64,000 nucleotides of DNA from Pseudomonas pudica (GTDB taxonomy: Bacteria; Pseudomonadota; Gammaproteobacteria; Pseudomonadales; Pseudomonadaceae), in contig NZ_JADLJS010000018.1 of NCBI RefSeq assembly GCF_015680405.1, positions 1-64,000 of the forward strand, in the 5' to 3' direction. The translations under genes were made by a program, and so were the position numbers. The notes beneath the pieces are model-generated. The model saw only the letters and a list, made by a program, of their open reading frames with translations, was not told where the DNA came from and did not search any database. Positions 27,863 to 37,152 of this stretch are shown piece after piece. How positions within the stretch are numbered: the stretch's first letter is position 1; the number at the start of each line of letters is the position of its first letter.

Positions 27863-28360
27863 ATGATCCACTCCATGCTGTACGCCACCGACCTCGGTGT
27901 CTACGCCCCTTTTGTCATGCAACACGCGCTGGCGCTGGCGCGCACATTCGGCGCCGAGTTGTATGTGATCCACGCGGTGGAGCCCATGGGCCAGTTCGCT
28001 GAATCTCTCTTGCAAAGCTACCTCGATGAACAGACGCTCGACCAGCTGCACAGCCAGGGGGTGAACACGGTGATGGCCAATATCGAGCAGCGTGTGCTGG
28101 AAAACTTTCGCGACGAACTGGGCGAGGAGGCCGATCTGGCGGTGATCAAGGCGGTGCGGGTACGCCAGGGCGACCCGGCGCAGGTGATCCTCGACCAGGC
28201 ACAGCGGCTGAGCGTCGACCTGCTGATTTTCGGTAGCCACAGCGCTGGCGCCGGCGTGGATGTGCCATTGGGGCGTACGGCGGTGCGGCTGCTGCAGCTG
28301 TCGCCGGTACCCGTGTACATGGTGCCGCTGGCGCAGCATTTGGGGCGTAGGAAAGCATGA
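27863..28360 (+). CDS. Universal stress protein (UspA family)
   Basis: The 165-residue product has the UspA alpha/beta fold, beginning MIHSMLYATDLG and ending with the nucleotide-binding loop FGSHSAGAGVDVPLGRTAVRLLQLSPVPVYMVPL, a GxxG-9x-GS/T-like pattern typical of ATP-binding members. The ATG follows GAGGAGGTCGA. It lies upstream of cysB; the cysB gene has an AT-rich promoter of its own, so the two are probably separate units. Confidence 0.9.
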   Translation: MIHSMLYATDLGVYAPFVMQHALALARTFGAELYVIHAVEPMGQFAESLLQSYLDEQTLDQLHSQGVNTVMANIEQRVLENFRDELGEEADLAVIKAVRVRQGDPAQVILDQAQRLSVDLLIFGSHSAGAGVDVPLGRTAVRLLQLSPVPVYMVPLAQHLGRRKA

Positions 28361-28401
28361 AGATAGCCGTAGGCCATTTCGTGGGGTATGTAACAAAATA
28401 G

Positions 28402-29463
<1,062 letters not shown>

Positions 29464-29473
29464 TCCGGAATTG

Positions 29474-29577
29474 CAGGGGCCGCATGGCCCCTGTGGGAGC
29501 GGGTTTACCCGCGAAGAAGGCGAAGCGGTGTATGGCACCGGCTTTGCCGCTGTTCGCGGGTGAACCCGCTCCCACAA
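29474..29577. repeat. Hairpin and inverted REP pair between cysB and cysH
   Basis: CAGGGGCC / GGCCCCTG (29474-29493) is a probable cysB terminator stem. It merges into a REP copy at 29490-29516 and an inverted copy at about 29552-29577 (TTCGCGGGTGAACCCGC core). Confidence 0.7.
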
Positions 29578-29589
29578 CGGCCCAGCTGT

Positions 29590-30324
29590 TTATGCCTTGG
29601 TAATCAGGTTGCCTGCGTGCAACCCGCATTCCTTCTGCGTCGACTCTTCCCACCACCAGCGCCCTTCGCGCTCATGCTGGTTTGGCAGCACCGGGCGGGT
29701 GCAAGGCTCGCAACCAATGCTGATGAAACCGCGCTCGTGCAGGCTGTTGTATGGCAGCTCCAGCATGCGGATATAACCCCACACTTCCTCGCTGGTCATC
29801 TGCGCCAGCGGGTTGAATTTGTACAGGGTGCGTTCGGCGGTGGAGAAGGCGCTGTCGATTTCCACTGCCGCCACCTGGCTGCGGGTGCCCGGGCTCTGGT
29901 CACGGCGCTGGCCGGTGGCCCAGGCGCTCACGGTGGCCAGCTTGCGGCGCAGCGGCTCGATCTTGCGGATGCCGCAGCACTCGCCGTGGCCGTCCTTGTA
30001 GAAGCTGAACAGGCCCTTTTCCTTGACGAACGGGTCGAGCTTGGCGCGGTCGGGGCTGAGGATCTCGATCGGCAGGTTGTACTGCTCGCGGACCTGGTCG
30101 ATGAACCGGTAGGTCTCCGGGTGCAGGCGGCCGGTGTCGAGGCTGAACACCTTGACCTGCTTGTTCAGTTTCCAGGCCATGTCCACCAGCACCACGTCCT
30201 CGGCGCCGCTGAAGGAGATCCACAGGTCATCACCGAAGTGCTCGAAAGCAAGCTTGAGGATGTCCTGCGGGGACTTGTTGGCATAGGTCGCGGCCAGGGC
30301 GGCGACGTCGAAGGGTTGGCTCAT
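29590..30324 (-). CDS. cysH: Phosphoadenylyl/adenylyl-sulfate reductase
   Basis: The enzyme reduces activated sulfate to sulfite using thioredoxin. The 244-residue product has the P-loop-like [10 protein letters not shown], and the iron-sulfur cysteines Cys116-Cys117 (GECCG) and Cys205-Cys208 (GCEPC), plus catalytic Cys233 in KECGLH. The CC/CxxC pattern marks the [4Fe-4S] type that mainly uses APS, as known for Pseudomonas, in contrast to the cluster-free E. coli PAPS enzyme. The ATG starts [10 protein letters not shown]. It is convergent with cysB. Confidence 0.95.
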   Translation of the reverse strand: MSQPFDVAALAATYANKSPQDILKLAFEHFGDDLWISFSGAEDVVLVDMAWKLNKQVKVFSLDTGRLHPETYRFIDQVREQYNLPIEILSPDRAKLDPFVKEKGLFSFYKDGHGECCGIRKIEPLRRKLATVSAWATGQRRDQSPGTRSQVAAVEIDSAFSTAERTLYKFNPLAQMTSEEVWGYIRMLELPYNSLHERGFISIGCEPCTRPVLPNQHEREGRWWWEESTQKECGLHAGNLITKA

Positions 30325-30422
30325 CAGGCGGTTTCCATCTTGGCTGTGGCGCTGTGCGCTCGTAGTGAGGTGATGGTAACAAAAAATGGCGGGGCAGGCG
30401 GTCTTGGAGTCGGTGGCGCCTG

Positions 30423-30444
30423 CTTCGCGGGCTCGCCCGCGAAG
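30423..30444. repeat. Single REP-like palindrome
   Basis: CTTCGCGGGC-TC-GCCCGCGAAG forms a 10-bp perfect dyad in the gap between cysH and pabB. Confidence 0.7.
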
Positions 30445-30457
30445 AATTCACCAACGA

Positions 30458-31801
30458 TCACAAGCCTTGCAGGGTCTCCATCAGCACCCGCACCTTGGCA
30501 ATCGACTCTTCATACTCGGCCTGCCACTCGGAGTCGGCCACCACCGCGCCGCCGCCCCAGCAGCTGACCTGCCCGCCCTTGACCAGCAGGCTGCGAATGG
30601 CAATCGAGCTGTCCATTTCGCCGCGCACGTCCACGTATAGCAGTGAGCCGCAGTACAGCGCCCGGCGTGCCGGCTCCAGTTCGTCGATGATCTGCATGGC
30701 GCGGATCTTCGGCGCGCCGGTGATCGAGCCGCCTGGGAAGCTGTCGCCGATCAGGTCCAGGGCGTCCTTGTCGCTGGCCAGCTGGCCGGTGATGCTGCTG
30801 ACCAGGTGGTGCACGTTGGGGTAGCTCTCCAGGCTGAACAGCTCCGGCACCTTCACCGAGCCGATCTCGCAGGTGCGCCCCAGGTCGTTACGCAGCAGGT
30901 CGACGATCATCAGGTTTTCCGAGCGATCCTTGGGGCTGTGCAGCAGTTCCTCGGCATTGCGCATGTCTTCTACCGGGTTGCTGGCGCGCGGGCGGGTGCC
31001 CTTGATCGGCCGGGTTTCCACCTGGCGCTGGCTGACGCGGATGAAGCGCTCGGGCGAAAAGCTCAGCAGGGCGCTGCCGTCGGCCAGTTGCTGGTAGCCG
31101 GAGAAGGGGGTGGGGCAGGCTTTGCGCAGGGCCTGGTAAGCGTGCCACGGGTCGCCCTGGCAAGGCGCGCGGAAGCGCTGGGTAAGGTTGATCTGGTAGC
31201 AATCACCGGCCTGGATGTAGCGCTGCACCTGGTCAAAGGCGGCCTTGTACTGCTCGGGCTGCAGGTCGCCGGCCATCGGCGCGAGTAGCTGGAAGCTGCC
31301 GATTTCCGCGTTGTCGGCCCCTTCGAACAGGGCGATCAGGCGTTCCCGTTCGCTGCCCGACAGGCTTGGGTGGAACACCAGTTGGCTGGTCGCGCACTGG
31401 TGGTCGGTCACCAGCGCCCAGGCATACAGGCCCAGTTGCGCGTCTGGCAGGCCAAGGTCGTCCACGGCCAGGCTGGGCAGGTGTTCCAGGCGGCGGCCGA
31501 AGTCATAGCTCAGGTACCCGATCAGGCCGCCAGCGAACGGCAGCTCGGTACCTGCGGGCAACTGCGCATGGCCCAACCGTGCTAGGCCGGCGCGCAGGCG
31601 CTGGAGGAAGCGGCGCCCATCTTCGTCGGGCTGCGCCTGCAGGTGTTGCAGCGGCCAGGCGCTGAGCAGGTCGAAACGCCCGCGTTCGGCGCCGGGGCGG
31701 GCGCTGTCCAGCAGGATTGCACCGGGGGCCTGGCGCAGGCGGGCGAAATAGGCGGCAGGGTCGGGCTGATAGGGCAGGGGGTGAAGCGTACAGGTCGGCA
31801 T
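30458..31801 (-). CDS. pabB: Aminodeoxychorismate synthase component I
   Basis: PabB converts chorismate to 4-amino-4-deoxychorismate for folate synthesis. The 447-residue product has the chorismate-binding domain with family motifs YQINLTQRF, FSPERFI, PIKGTRPR, ENLMIVDLLRNDLGR, VHHLVSSI and PGGSITGAPK. The length is typical for PabB and shorter than TrpE. The Lys in PIKGT favours PabB over anthranilate synthase. The partner glutaminase gene is not adjacent, which is usual in Pseudomonas. Confidence 0.94.
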   Translation of the reverse strand: MPTCTLHPLPYQPDPAAYFARLRQAPGAILLDSARPGAERGRFDLLSAWPLQHLQAQPDEDGRRFLQRLRAGLARLGHAQLPAGTELPFAGGLIGYLSYDFGRRLEHLPSLAVDDLGLPDAQLGLYAWALVTDHQCATSQLVFHPSLSGSERERLIALFEGADNAEIGSFQLLAPMAGDLQPEQYKAAFDQVQRYIQAGDCYQINLTQRFRAPCQGDPWHAYQALRKACPTPFSGYQQLADGSALLSFSPERFIRVSQRQVETRPIKGTRPRASNPVEDMRNAEELLHSPKDRSENLMIVDLLRNDLGRTCEIGSVKVPELFSLESYPNVHHLVSSITGQLASDKDALDLIGDSFPGGSITGAPKIRAMQIIDELEPARRALYCGSLLYVDVRGEMDSSIAIRSLLVKGGQVSCWGGGAVVADSEWQAEYEESIAKVRVLMETLQGL

Positions 31802-31902
31802 CAGTATGGACGGCGATGTAAAAGCGAGGAGGGCGATTGTAGACCTGTGCGGGAAATGCGCCTAGCACTGGGCGCGACATTCAACAATGTGTTTGCAGCC
31901 CG

Positions 31903-31967
31903 TTCGCAGCACAAGGCTGCGCCTACAGGATATCGCGTTATCTGTAGGAGCAGCCTTGTGCTGTGAA
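31903..31967. repeat. Inverted REP pair (GCAGCACAAGGCTGC family)
   Basis: Copies at 31903-31929 and 31942-31967, inverted, 12 bases apart, in the gap between pabB and the ATP-grasp gene; family as at 14770-14864. Confidence 0.8.
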
Positions 31968-31994
31968 TGGGCTGCACGGCAGCCCTTGGCGATT

Positions 31995-32975
31995 TCAGCG
32001 CGGATGCACGTGCCCGAACATGCCTTGCGATACCCGCACGCGCTGTTCGGCATCTTCGCTTATGCCATCCTTGGCCAGCGCTTCCAGGTGCGCCTCGATG
32101 GCGTGGGTGCGCTGGGTCAGGCCGCAGTCGTTGGCGATCTGGATGTTCAGGCCGGGGCGGGCGTTGAGCTCGAGAATCAGTGGCCCCTTGTCCTGGTCCA
32201 GCACCATGTCGACACCGATGTAGCCCAGGCCGCACAGCTCGTAGCAGCCGGCGGCCAGCTTCATGAAGCCGTCCCAGTTCGGCAGTTGCACGCCATCCAC
32301 CGCGTTGGTGGTGTCCGGGTGCTTGCTGATGATGTTGTTCAGCCAGGTGCCGCGCAGGGTCACGCCGGTAGCCAGGTCGACACCCACGCCGATGGCGCCC
32401 TGGTGCAGGTTGGCCTTGCCGCCGGACTGGCGGGTCGGCAGGCGCAGCATGGCCATCACCGGGTAGCCCATCAGCACGATGATGCGAATGTCCGGCACGC
32501 CTTCGTAGCTGATGCTCTTGAAGATCTGGTCGGGGGTGACCCGGTACTCGATCAGCGCACGGTCGCGGTGCCCGCCCAGCGAGTACAGGCCGGTGAGGAT
32601 GCTCGAGATCTGGTGCTCGATCTCCTCGTGGCTGATGATCTTGCCCGACACCGTGCGGTAGCGGTCCTCGAAGCGGTCGGCGATCACCAGGATGCCGTCA
32701 CCACCGGCGCCCTGCGCCGGCTTGATGACGAAATCGCTGCGCCCACCAATGATCTGGTGGAGCTTCTCGATCTCTTTCTCGGTCTCGATGATGCCGTACA
32801 TTTCCGGCACATGGATGCCGGCCGCCAGGGCGCGCTCCTTGGTGATGATCTTGTCGTCGACGATCGGGTACAGGTGGCGCTTGTTGTACTTCAACACGTA
32901 GTCCGCGTTGCGCCGGTTGATACCCATGATGCCCCGGGCCTCCAGGGCTTTCCACGTCTTGATCAGGCCAAACAT
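31995..32975 (-). CDS. RimK-like ATP-grasp ligase (alpha-L-glutamate ligase-like)
   Basis: The 326-residue protein has an ATP-grasp fold: lid and nucleotide segment DFVIKPAQGAGGDGILVI, the acid/metal site GVDMVLDQDKGPLILELNARPGLNIQ and a basic N-terminal domain. It resembles the RimK-related family annotated as alpha-L-glutamate ligase-like, which should form an amide or peptide bond using ATP; the acceptor is unknown. Its ATG shares one base with the stop of the 7TM gene upstream (TGATG), so it is translationally coupled to it. It is the last gene of a three-gene module with a retropepsin-like protease. Confidence 0.88.
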   Translation of the reverse strand: MFGLIKTWKALEARGIMGINRRNADYVLKYNKRHLYPIVDDKIITKERALAAGIHVPEMYGIIETEKEIEKLHQIIGGRSDFVIKPAQGAGGDGILVIADRFEDRYRTVSGKIISHEEIEHQISSILTGLYSLGGHRDRALIEYRVTPDQIFKSISYEGVPDIRIIVLMGYPVMAMLRLPTRQSGGKANLHQGAIGVGVDLATGVTLRGTWLNNIISKHPDTTNAVDGVQLPNWDGFMKLAAGCYELCGLGYIGVDMVLDQDKGPLILELNARPGLNIQIANDCGLTQRTHAIEAHLEALAKDGISEDAEQRVRVSQGMFGHVHPR

Positions 32976-34510
32976 CAGGCGTCAGCCTTCTTCAGGAATG
33001 CCTTGAAGCGCACGAGCTCGGTCAGGCGGTAGCCGCGGTAGCGACCCATCGCCAGCATGAAGCCCACCAGGATCAGCAGCACGGCCGGGAAGGTGAACAC
33101 GAAGTACACCAGCTCCGGCACCATCATCAACAGGTGCGCCAGGGAAGCGGCGAACAGGGTGCCGATGGCCACTTTCATGGCATGGCCGCCGCCACGCTCT
33201 TCCCAGGTGATGGACAGGCGCTCGATGGTCATGGTCAGGATCACCATCGGGAACAGCGCTACCGACAGCCCGCGCTCCAGGCCCAGCTTGTGGCTGAACA
33301 GGCTGATGGCCGCAATCAGCACCACGACGAAGGTCAGTACCACCGACAGGCGTGGCAGCATCTGCAGCTTCAGGTGTTCCAGGTACGAGCGCAGCGACAG
33401 GCCCAGGGCGGTGATTACCGTGAACAGCACGATACCGAAGCCCAGCTGGGTCTCGCGGAAGGCCAGGGCGATCAGCACCGGGGTGAAGGTACCCAGGGTC
33501 TGCAGGCCGACCAGGTTGCGCAGCACCAGGATCACCAGCACGCCGATCGGGATCATCACCATGATCATGAAGGTTTGCTGGGTCTGCAGCGGCAGGCCGT
33601 ACAGCGAATATTCGAGGAAGTCGGCGTCGGTATTCTCGTCAGTCAGCTTGGCCAGGCGGATGGCGTTCATCTCGCTGTTGTTCATGCTGAAGGTGACGTT
33701 GGCCTTCTTGCCGCCATCGACGGTGATCAGGTTGTCGTCACCGGTCCACCACAGCAGGCGATCGCTGGGCAGGCCCTGCTCACCGGTGTCCGGGTTGAAG
33801 TACAGCCAGTCGGTACCGTTGAAGCTGCGCAGCCACAGTTCCGGGGTTTGCGGGGTGTCGGCCACCAGGCGGATGGTGTGCACCTTCTCCATCGGTACAT
33901 GGGCGATCGACAGCAGCAGGTCGATGACCTGGGCCTTCTTCATGGCCGTGGTGTCGCCGGCCAGCAGCAGTTTGACGTTGTCGTCGTTGAGGTTGTTGAC
34001 CCGCTTGATGGTCTCGCTGACGAAGGTCTCGACGTCGGCCGAGTGCTGGCGGATCGGCGCCATCAGGGCCTCGGCGGCAATCTTCTCGGGGCCTTCCACT
34101 GCAAGGCTGTCACGGAAGGTGGGGCCTTTGACCGTGGTTTTCTCGTTGCTGTAGCGCTTGGTCAGCACCAGGCGGTAGTAGAGGGTCTGGTTGCCGCTGG
34201 CGCGGCGGGCCGACCAGGTGACCTTGCGGTTGCCGTCGGCACGGTTGACGCTCACCCCATAGTTGTTGGAGATGAAGCTCTCGTTGAGGCTGACGTAGTC
34301 GCGGTTCAGCGGTGGCACGAACATCTGCACCTTGACCGGGTCCTTGGTGCTGGCCACGAACTCGACCTTGGCGTCGATGTTCCACAGGTCGTCGGTTTCA
34401 TCCTCGGTTACCGGGATGCCGAGTACGAAGATCTGATAAGCCGTGACCGCCACGCCCAACAGCACCAGCACGGTGATCAGGACTTTCAGATGGAGGGTAA
34501 GAGAGCGCAT
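32975..34510 (-). CDS. Inactive transglutaminase-like protein fused to seven membrane helices
   Basis: The 511-residue protein has an N-terminal membrane anchor (about 8-27), a periplasmic transglutaminase-like domain (about 35-300) and a C-terminal block of about seven helices (about 314-490, e.g. IGVLVILVLRNLVG and VVLTFVVVLIAAISLF). The family is described as an inactive transglutaminase fused to 7TM, because the catalytic Cys is missing; I see no Cys in the domain. It lies 5 bases after the protease gene and overlaps the ATP-grasp gene, so all three should be made together. Confidence 0.88.
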   Translation of the reverse strand: MRSLTLHLKVLITVLVLLGVAVTAYQIFVLGIPVTEDETDDLWNIDAKVEFVASTKDPVKVQMFVPPLNRDYVSLNESFISNNYGVSVNRADGNRKVTWSARRASGNQTLYYRLVLTKRYSNEKTTVKGPTFRDSLAVEGPEKIAAEALMAPIRQHSADVETFVSETIKRVNNLNDDNVKLLLAGDTTAMKKAQVIDLLLSIAHVPMEKVHTIRLVADTPQTPELWLRSFNGTDWLYFNPDTGEQGLPSDRLLWWTGDDNLITVDGGKKANVTFSMNNSEMNAIRLAKLTDENTDADFLEYSLYGLPLQTQQTFMIMVMIPIGVLVILVLRNLVGLQTLGTFTPVLIALAFRETQLGFGIVLFTVITALGLSLRSYLEHLKLQMLPRLSVVLTFVVVLIAAISLFSHKLGLERGLSVALFPMVILTMTIERLSITWEERGGGHAMKVAIGTLFAASLAHLLMMVPELVYFVFTFPAVLLILVGFMLAMGRYRGYRLTELVRFKAFLKKADA

Positions 34511-34515
34511 CGGGA

Positions 34516-35052
34516 TTACTCTGCTTTGGGAGCGTCGGTGGCACAGGCAGGTTTGCCGGCCGCGTATTTAAGGCTTGGGTCGACCAGCGCGTCGAAGTGC
34601 TTGAGCGCCTCGGAGCCGATCAGCAGCGGGAACTGGAAGGCGCTGCGGTCGGTGAGGTTGACTTCGATGGTGCGCACGGCCTGGCCCATGCAGATTTCAA
34701 GTTCGATGACCGGGCGTGCGGTGTAGGCCTTGCCCGATTCAGCATCATAGTCGCCGGCCCGGCGCTTGATCTTGCTTACGCGTGCCAGCGGGCGTTCGAT
34801 GGGGTGGGAATGGGCGGCGTCGATGGCCAGGTAGAAGCGCACCCAGCTTTCGCCGTTGCGCTTGAAACGCTTGATGTCGCGGGCGCTGAGCGATGCGGTC
34901 TTGGCGCCGGTGTCGAGCTTGGCGGCCACTTCCAGGTCCAGGTCGCCCAGGCGTGCATATTCGTTGAGACCGTACACGGTCTTGCCTGCGGCCTGGCCAA
35001 GGGCCGGCAGCAGGGTGAGGCAGAGCAGCAATAATGCGGGTGTAAGTCTCAT
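34516..35052 (-). CDS. Retropepsin-like protein (putative ATP-dependent zinc protease family)
   Basis: The 178-residue product has a signal peptide (MRLTPALLLLCLTLLPALGQA) and a domain of the DUF785/'ATP-dependent zinc protease' family, now seen as retropepsin-like: the Asp motif is LDTGAKTASLSARDI. The ATG at 35052 is chosen for the signal peptide; the frame stays open to an ATG at 35160, but that extension consists of a degenerate 12-base tandem repeat and is not family-like. It heads the protease-7TM-ligase module. Predicted periplasmic. Confidence 0.85.
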   Translation of the reverse strand: MRLTPALLLLCLTLLPALGQAAGKTVYGLNEYARLGDLDLEVAAKLDTGAKTASLSARDIKRFKRNGESWVRFYLAIDAAHSHPIERPLARVSKIKRRAGDYDAESGKAYTARPVIELEICMGQAVRTIEVNLTDRSAFQFPLLIGSEALKHFDALVDPSLKYAAGKPACATDAPKAE

Positions 35053-35071
35053 ATTCCTGGCGCGGTGCAGT

Positions 35072-35131
35072 GCAAGGTTCGGGGCTGTTTTCAAAGCCAT
35101 GTTCAGAGCCGTGTTCAGGGCAAGGCGACTG
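35072..35131. repeat. Degenerate 12-bp tandem repeat
   Basis: About five consecutive 12-base units, best in 35084-35119 (GCTGTTTTCAAA, GCCATGTTCAGA, GCCGTGTTCAGG), lie just upstream of the retropepsin-like gene. The 329-base gap 35053-35381 otherwise holds the promoter and operators of the GntR gene. Confidence 0.65.
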
Positions 35132-35296
35132 GCAGCGACTGCGCAAGCTTCCTTGTTCATCTGTCAACAGCATGAATGGATGACAGACAGGCTATCCATA
35201 CTCCAACGGAGGCGCGGCATTCTATCACGCCGGCGCCTTGACGCCAGCGGTGCGCGATCTGACAGCACCGGGCCGGCGTTAGTTCGTTCTTAGACG

Positions 35297-35308
35297 ATTG
35301 TCGACAAT
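35297..35308. promoter_or_regulatory. Candidate GntR operator 1
   Basis: ATTGTCGACAAT is a perfect 12-bp palindrome 13 bases upstream of the -35 element of the GntR-prp promoter. Confidence 0.55.
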
Positions 35309-35321
35309 ATTCATTTTGTCT

Positions 35322-35350
35322 TTGACTGCTCCCGTCGAATTAGCTAATTT
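35322..35350 (+). promoter_or_regulatory. Sigma-70 promoter of the GntR-prp operon
   Basis: TTGACT (35322-35327) and TAATTT (35345-35350) are separated by 17 bases. Transcription would begin about 25 bases before the GntR start codon. Confidence 0.65.
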
Positions 35351-35370
35351 CTGGCAAATCGATTTGCAAG

Positions 35371-35384
35371 GTGTCGACAATATG
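35371..35384. promoter_or_regulatory. Candidate GntR operator 2 over the ribosome-binding site
   Basis: GTGTCGACAAT (35371-35381) repeats the core TGTCGACA of operator 1, between the AAGG ribosome-binding site and the ATG at 35382. Confidence 0.5.
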
Positions 35385-36098
35385 CAAGGCCTATCCACCC
35401 CCAGCCCGGTGCTGGCAGACGAAACGGAAACCTTGTCCGAAAACGTCTTCCGGCGCATCCAGGCGGCCATCGTCAAGGGCGATATCGCCCCCGGCAGCAA
35501 GATTTCCGAGCCGGAGCTGGCGCGTACCTACGGCATCAGCCGCGGGCCGCTGCGCGAGGCGATTCACCGCCTTGAAGGCCAGCGCCTGCTGGTGCGCGTG
35601 CCGCATGTGGGGGCGCGGGTGGTGTCGCTGAACCACGCCGAACTGATCGAACTGTACGAAATTCGCGAATCGCTGGAAGGCATGGCCTGCCGCCTGGCCG
35701 CCGAACGCATGAGCCAGGCCGACATCGACGAACTGCGCCGGGTGCTCGACACCCACGAGCGTGATGCCGCGTTCCAGGCCGGCTTGGGCTATTACCAGCA
35801 GGAAGGCGACTACGACTTCCATTACCGGATCATCCAGGGCAGTGGTAACCAGACCCTGGTCAAGATGCTCTGCGGCGAGCTGTACCAGCTGGTGCGCATG
35901 TACCGCATCCAGTTCTCCGCAACGCCCAACCGGCCGCGCCAGGCCTTTGCCGAGCACCACCGCATTCTCGATGCCATCGCCGACCGTGACGGCGAGCTGG
36001 CCGAACTCCTGATGCGCCGCCACATCGGCGCGTCCAAGCGCAATATCGAGCGTCACTACCTGGACGCCCACAACAACAGCCCACGAGGTGAGAAATGA
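35382..36098 (+). CDS. GntR family regulator of the prp operon (FCD subfamily)
   Basis: The 238-residue product has an N-terminal winged helix ([47 protein letters not shown]) and a C-terminal FCD effector domain with metal/acid-binding histidines ([22 protein letters not shown]). Such regulators usually repress adjacent catabolic genes until an organic acid binds; here the signal is probably a methylcitrate-cycle intermediate. Its last codons overlap the prpB start (ATGA), so regulator and enzymes form one operon. Two palindromes around its promoter suggest autorepression. Confidence 0.92.
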   Translation: MQGLSTPSPVLADETETLSENVFRRIQAAIVKGDIAPGSKISEPELARTYGISRGPLREAIHRLEGQRLLVRVPHVGARVVSLNHAELIELYEIRESLEGMACRLAAERMSQADIDELRRVLDTHERDAAFQAGLGYYQQEGDYDFHYRIIQGSGNQTLVKMLCGELYQLVRMYRIQFSATPNRPRQAFAEHHRILDAIADRDGELAELLMRRHIGASKRNIERHYLDAHNNSPRGEK

Positions 36099-36985
36099 CT
36101 GTGAAGAGCACCCCCGGTCAGCGTTTCCGCGACGCCGTTGCCGCTGAACATCCGCTGCAGGTGGTTGGCGCCATCAACGCCAACCATGCCCTGCTGGCCA
36201 AGCGCGCCGGCTTCAAGGCCATCTACCTGTCCGGTGGCGGCGTCGCCGCCGGTTCGCTGGGCCTGCCGGATCTGGGCATCAGCGGCCTGGACGATGTACT
36301 CACCGACGTGCGCCGCATCACCGACGTGTGCGATTTGCCGCTGCTGGTGGATGTCGACACCGGTTTCGGCGCCTCTGCCTTCAACGTCGCCCGTACCGTG
36401 CGCTCGATGAGCAAGTTCGGCGCTGCCGCGATCCATATCGAGGACCAGGTTGGCGCCAAGCGCTGCGGCCACCGCCCGAACAAGGAAATCGTCAGCCAGC
36501 AGGAAATGGTCGACCGCATCAAGGCCGCAGTCGATGCCCGTACCGATGACAGCTTCGTGATCATGGCGCGTACCGACGCCCTGGCCGTCGAGGGCCTGAA
36601 CGCCGCCCTGGACCGCGCCGCCGCCTGTGTCGAGGCTGGTGCCGACATGATCTTCCCGGAAGCCATCACCGAACTGCAGATGTACAAGACCTTCGCCGAC
36701 CGGGTGAAGGCACCGATCCTGGCCAACATCACCGAATTCGGCGCCACGCCGCTGTACACCACCGAAGAGCTTGCCTCGGTCGATGTCTCGCTGGTGCTGT
36801 ACCCGCTGTCGGCGTTCCGCGCGATGAACAAGGCAGCCGAGAACGTGTACACCGCGCTGCGCCGCGACGGCACGCAGAAGAACGTGATCGACACCATGCA
36901 GACCCGCATGGAGCTCTACGATGCCATTGGTTACCACGCCTTCGAGCAGAGCCTCGATGCGTTGTTTGCCCAGAAAAAAGGTTGA
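36095..36985 (+). CDS. prpB: 2-methylisocitrate lyase
   Basis: PrpB splits 2-methylisocitrate into pyruvate and succinate, the last step of the methylcitrate cycle. The 296-residue product has the isocitrate-lyase-superfamily core: DVDTGFG (metal site), catalytic Cys124 in KRCGHRPNK and the segment [13 protein letters not shown]. The ATG overlaps the GntR stop codon. A ribosome-binding GAGGTGAG lies upstream within the GntR coding sequence. An inverted REP pair separates it from prpC. Confidence 0.97.
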   Translation: MTVKSTPGQRFRDAVAAEHPLQVVGAINANHALLAKRAGFKAIYLSGGGVAAGSLGLPDLGISGLDDVLTDVRRITDVCDLPLLVDVDTGFGASAFNVARTVRSMSKFGAAAIHIEDQVGAKRCGHRPNKEIVSQQEMVDRIKAAVDARTDDSFVIMARTDALAVEGLNAALDRAAACVEAGADMIFPEAITELQMYKTFADRVKAPILANITEFGATPLYTTEELASVDVSLVLYPLSAFRAMNKAAENVYTALRRDGTQKNVIDTMQTRMELYDAIGYHAFEQSLDALFAQKKG

Positions 36986-37000
36986 GCCTGTGAGGGCCTT

Positions 37001-37086
37001 TTCGCCGGCAAGCCGGCTCTCACAGGTGCCGCACAAGGTTCGAGCCCAGTGCAAGACATTGTGGGAGCTGGCTTGCCGGCGATAGG
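37001..37086. repeat. Inverted REP pair between prpB and prpC
   Basis: Copies at 37001-37026 and 37060-37086, of the CGCCGGCAAGCC...GCTCTCACAGG type, inverted, within the prp operon. Confidence 0.85.
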
Positions 37087-37152
37087 GCCGATGCAGCCAC
37101 CCCCGAATTAGCCAGAAAGAATCCATAACAAGTTCAAGAAAGGAGAAACACC

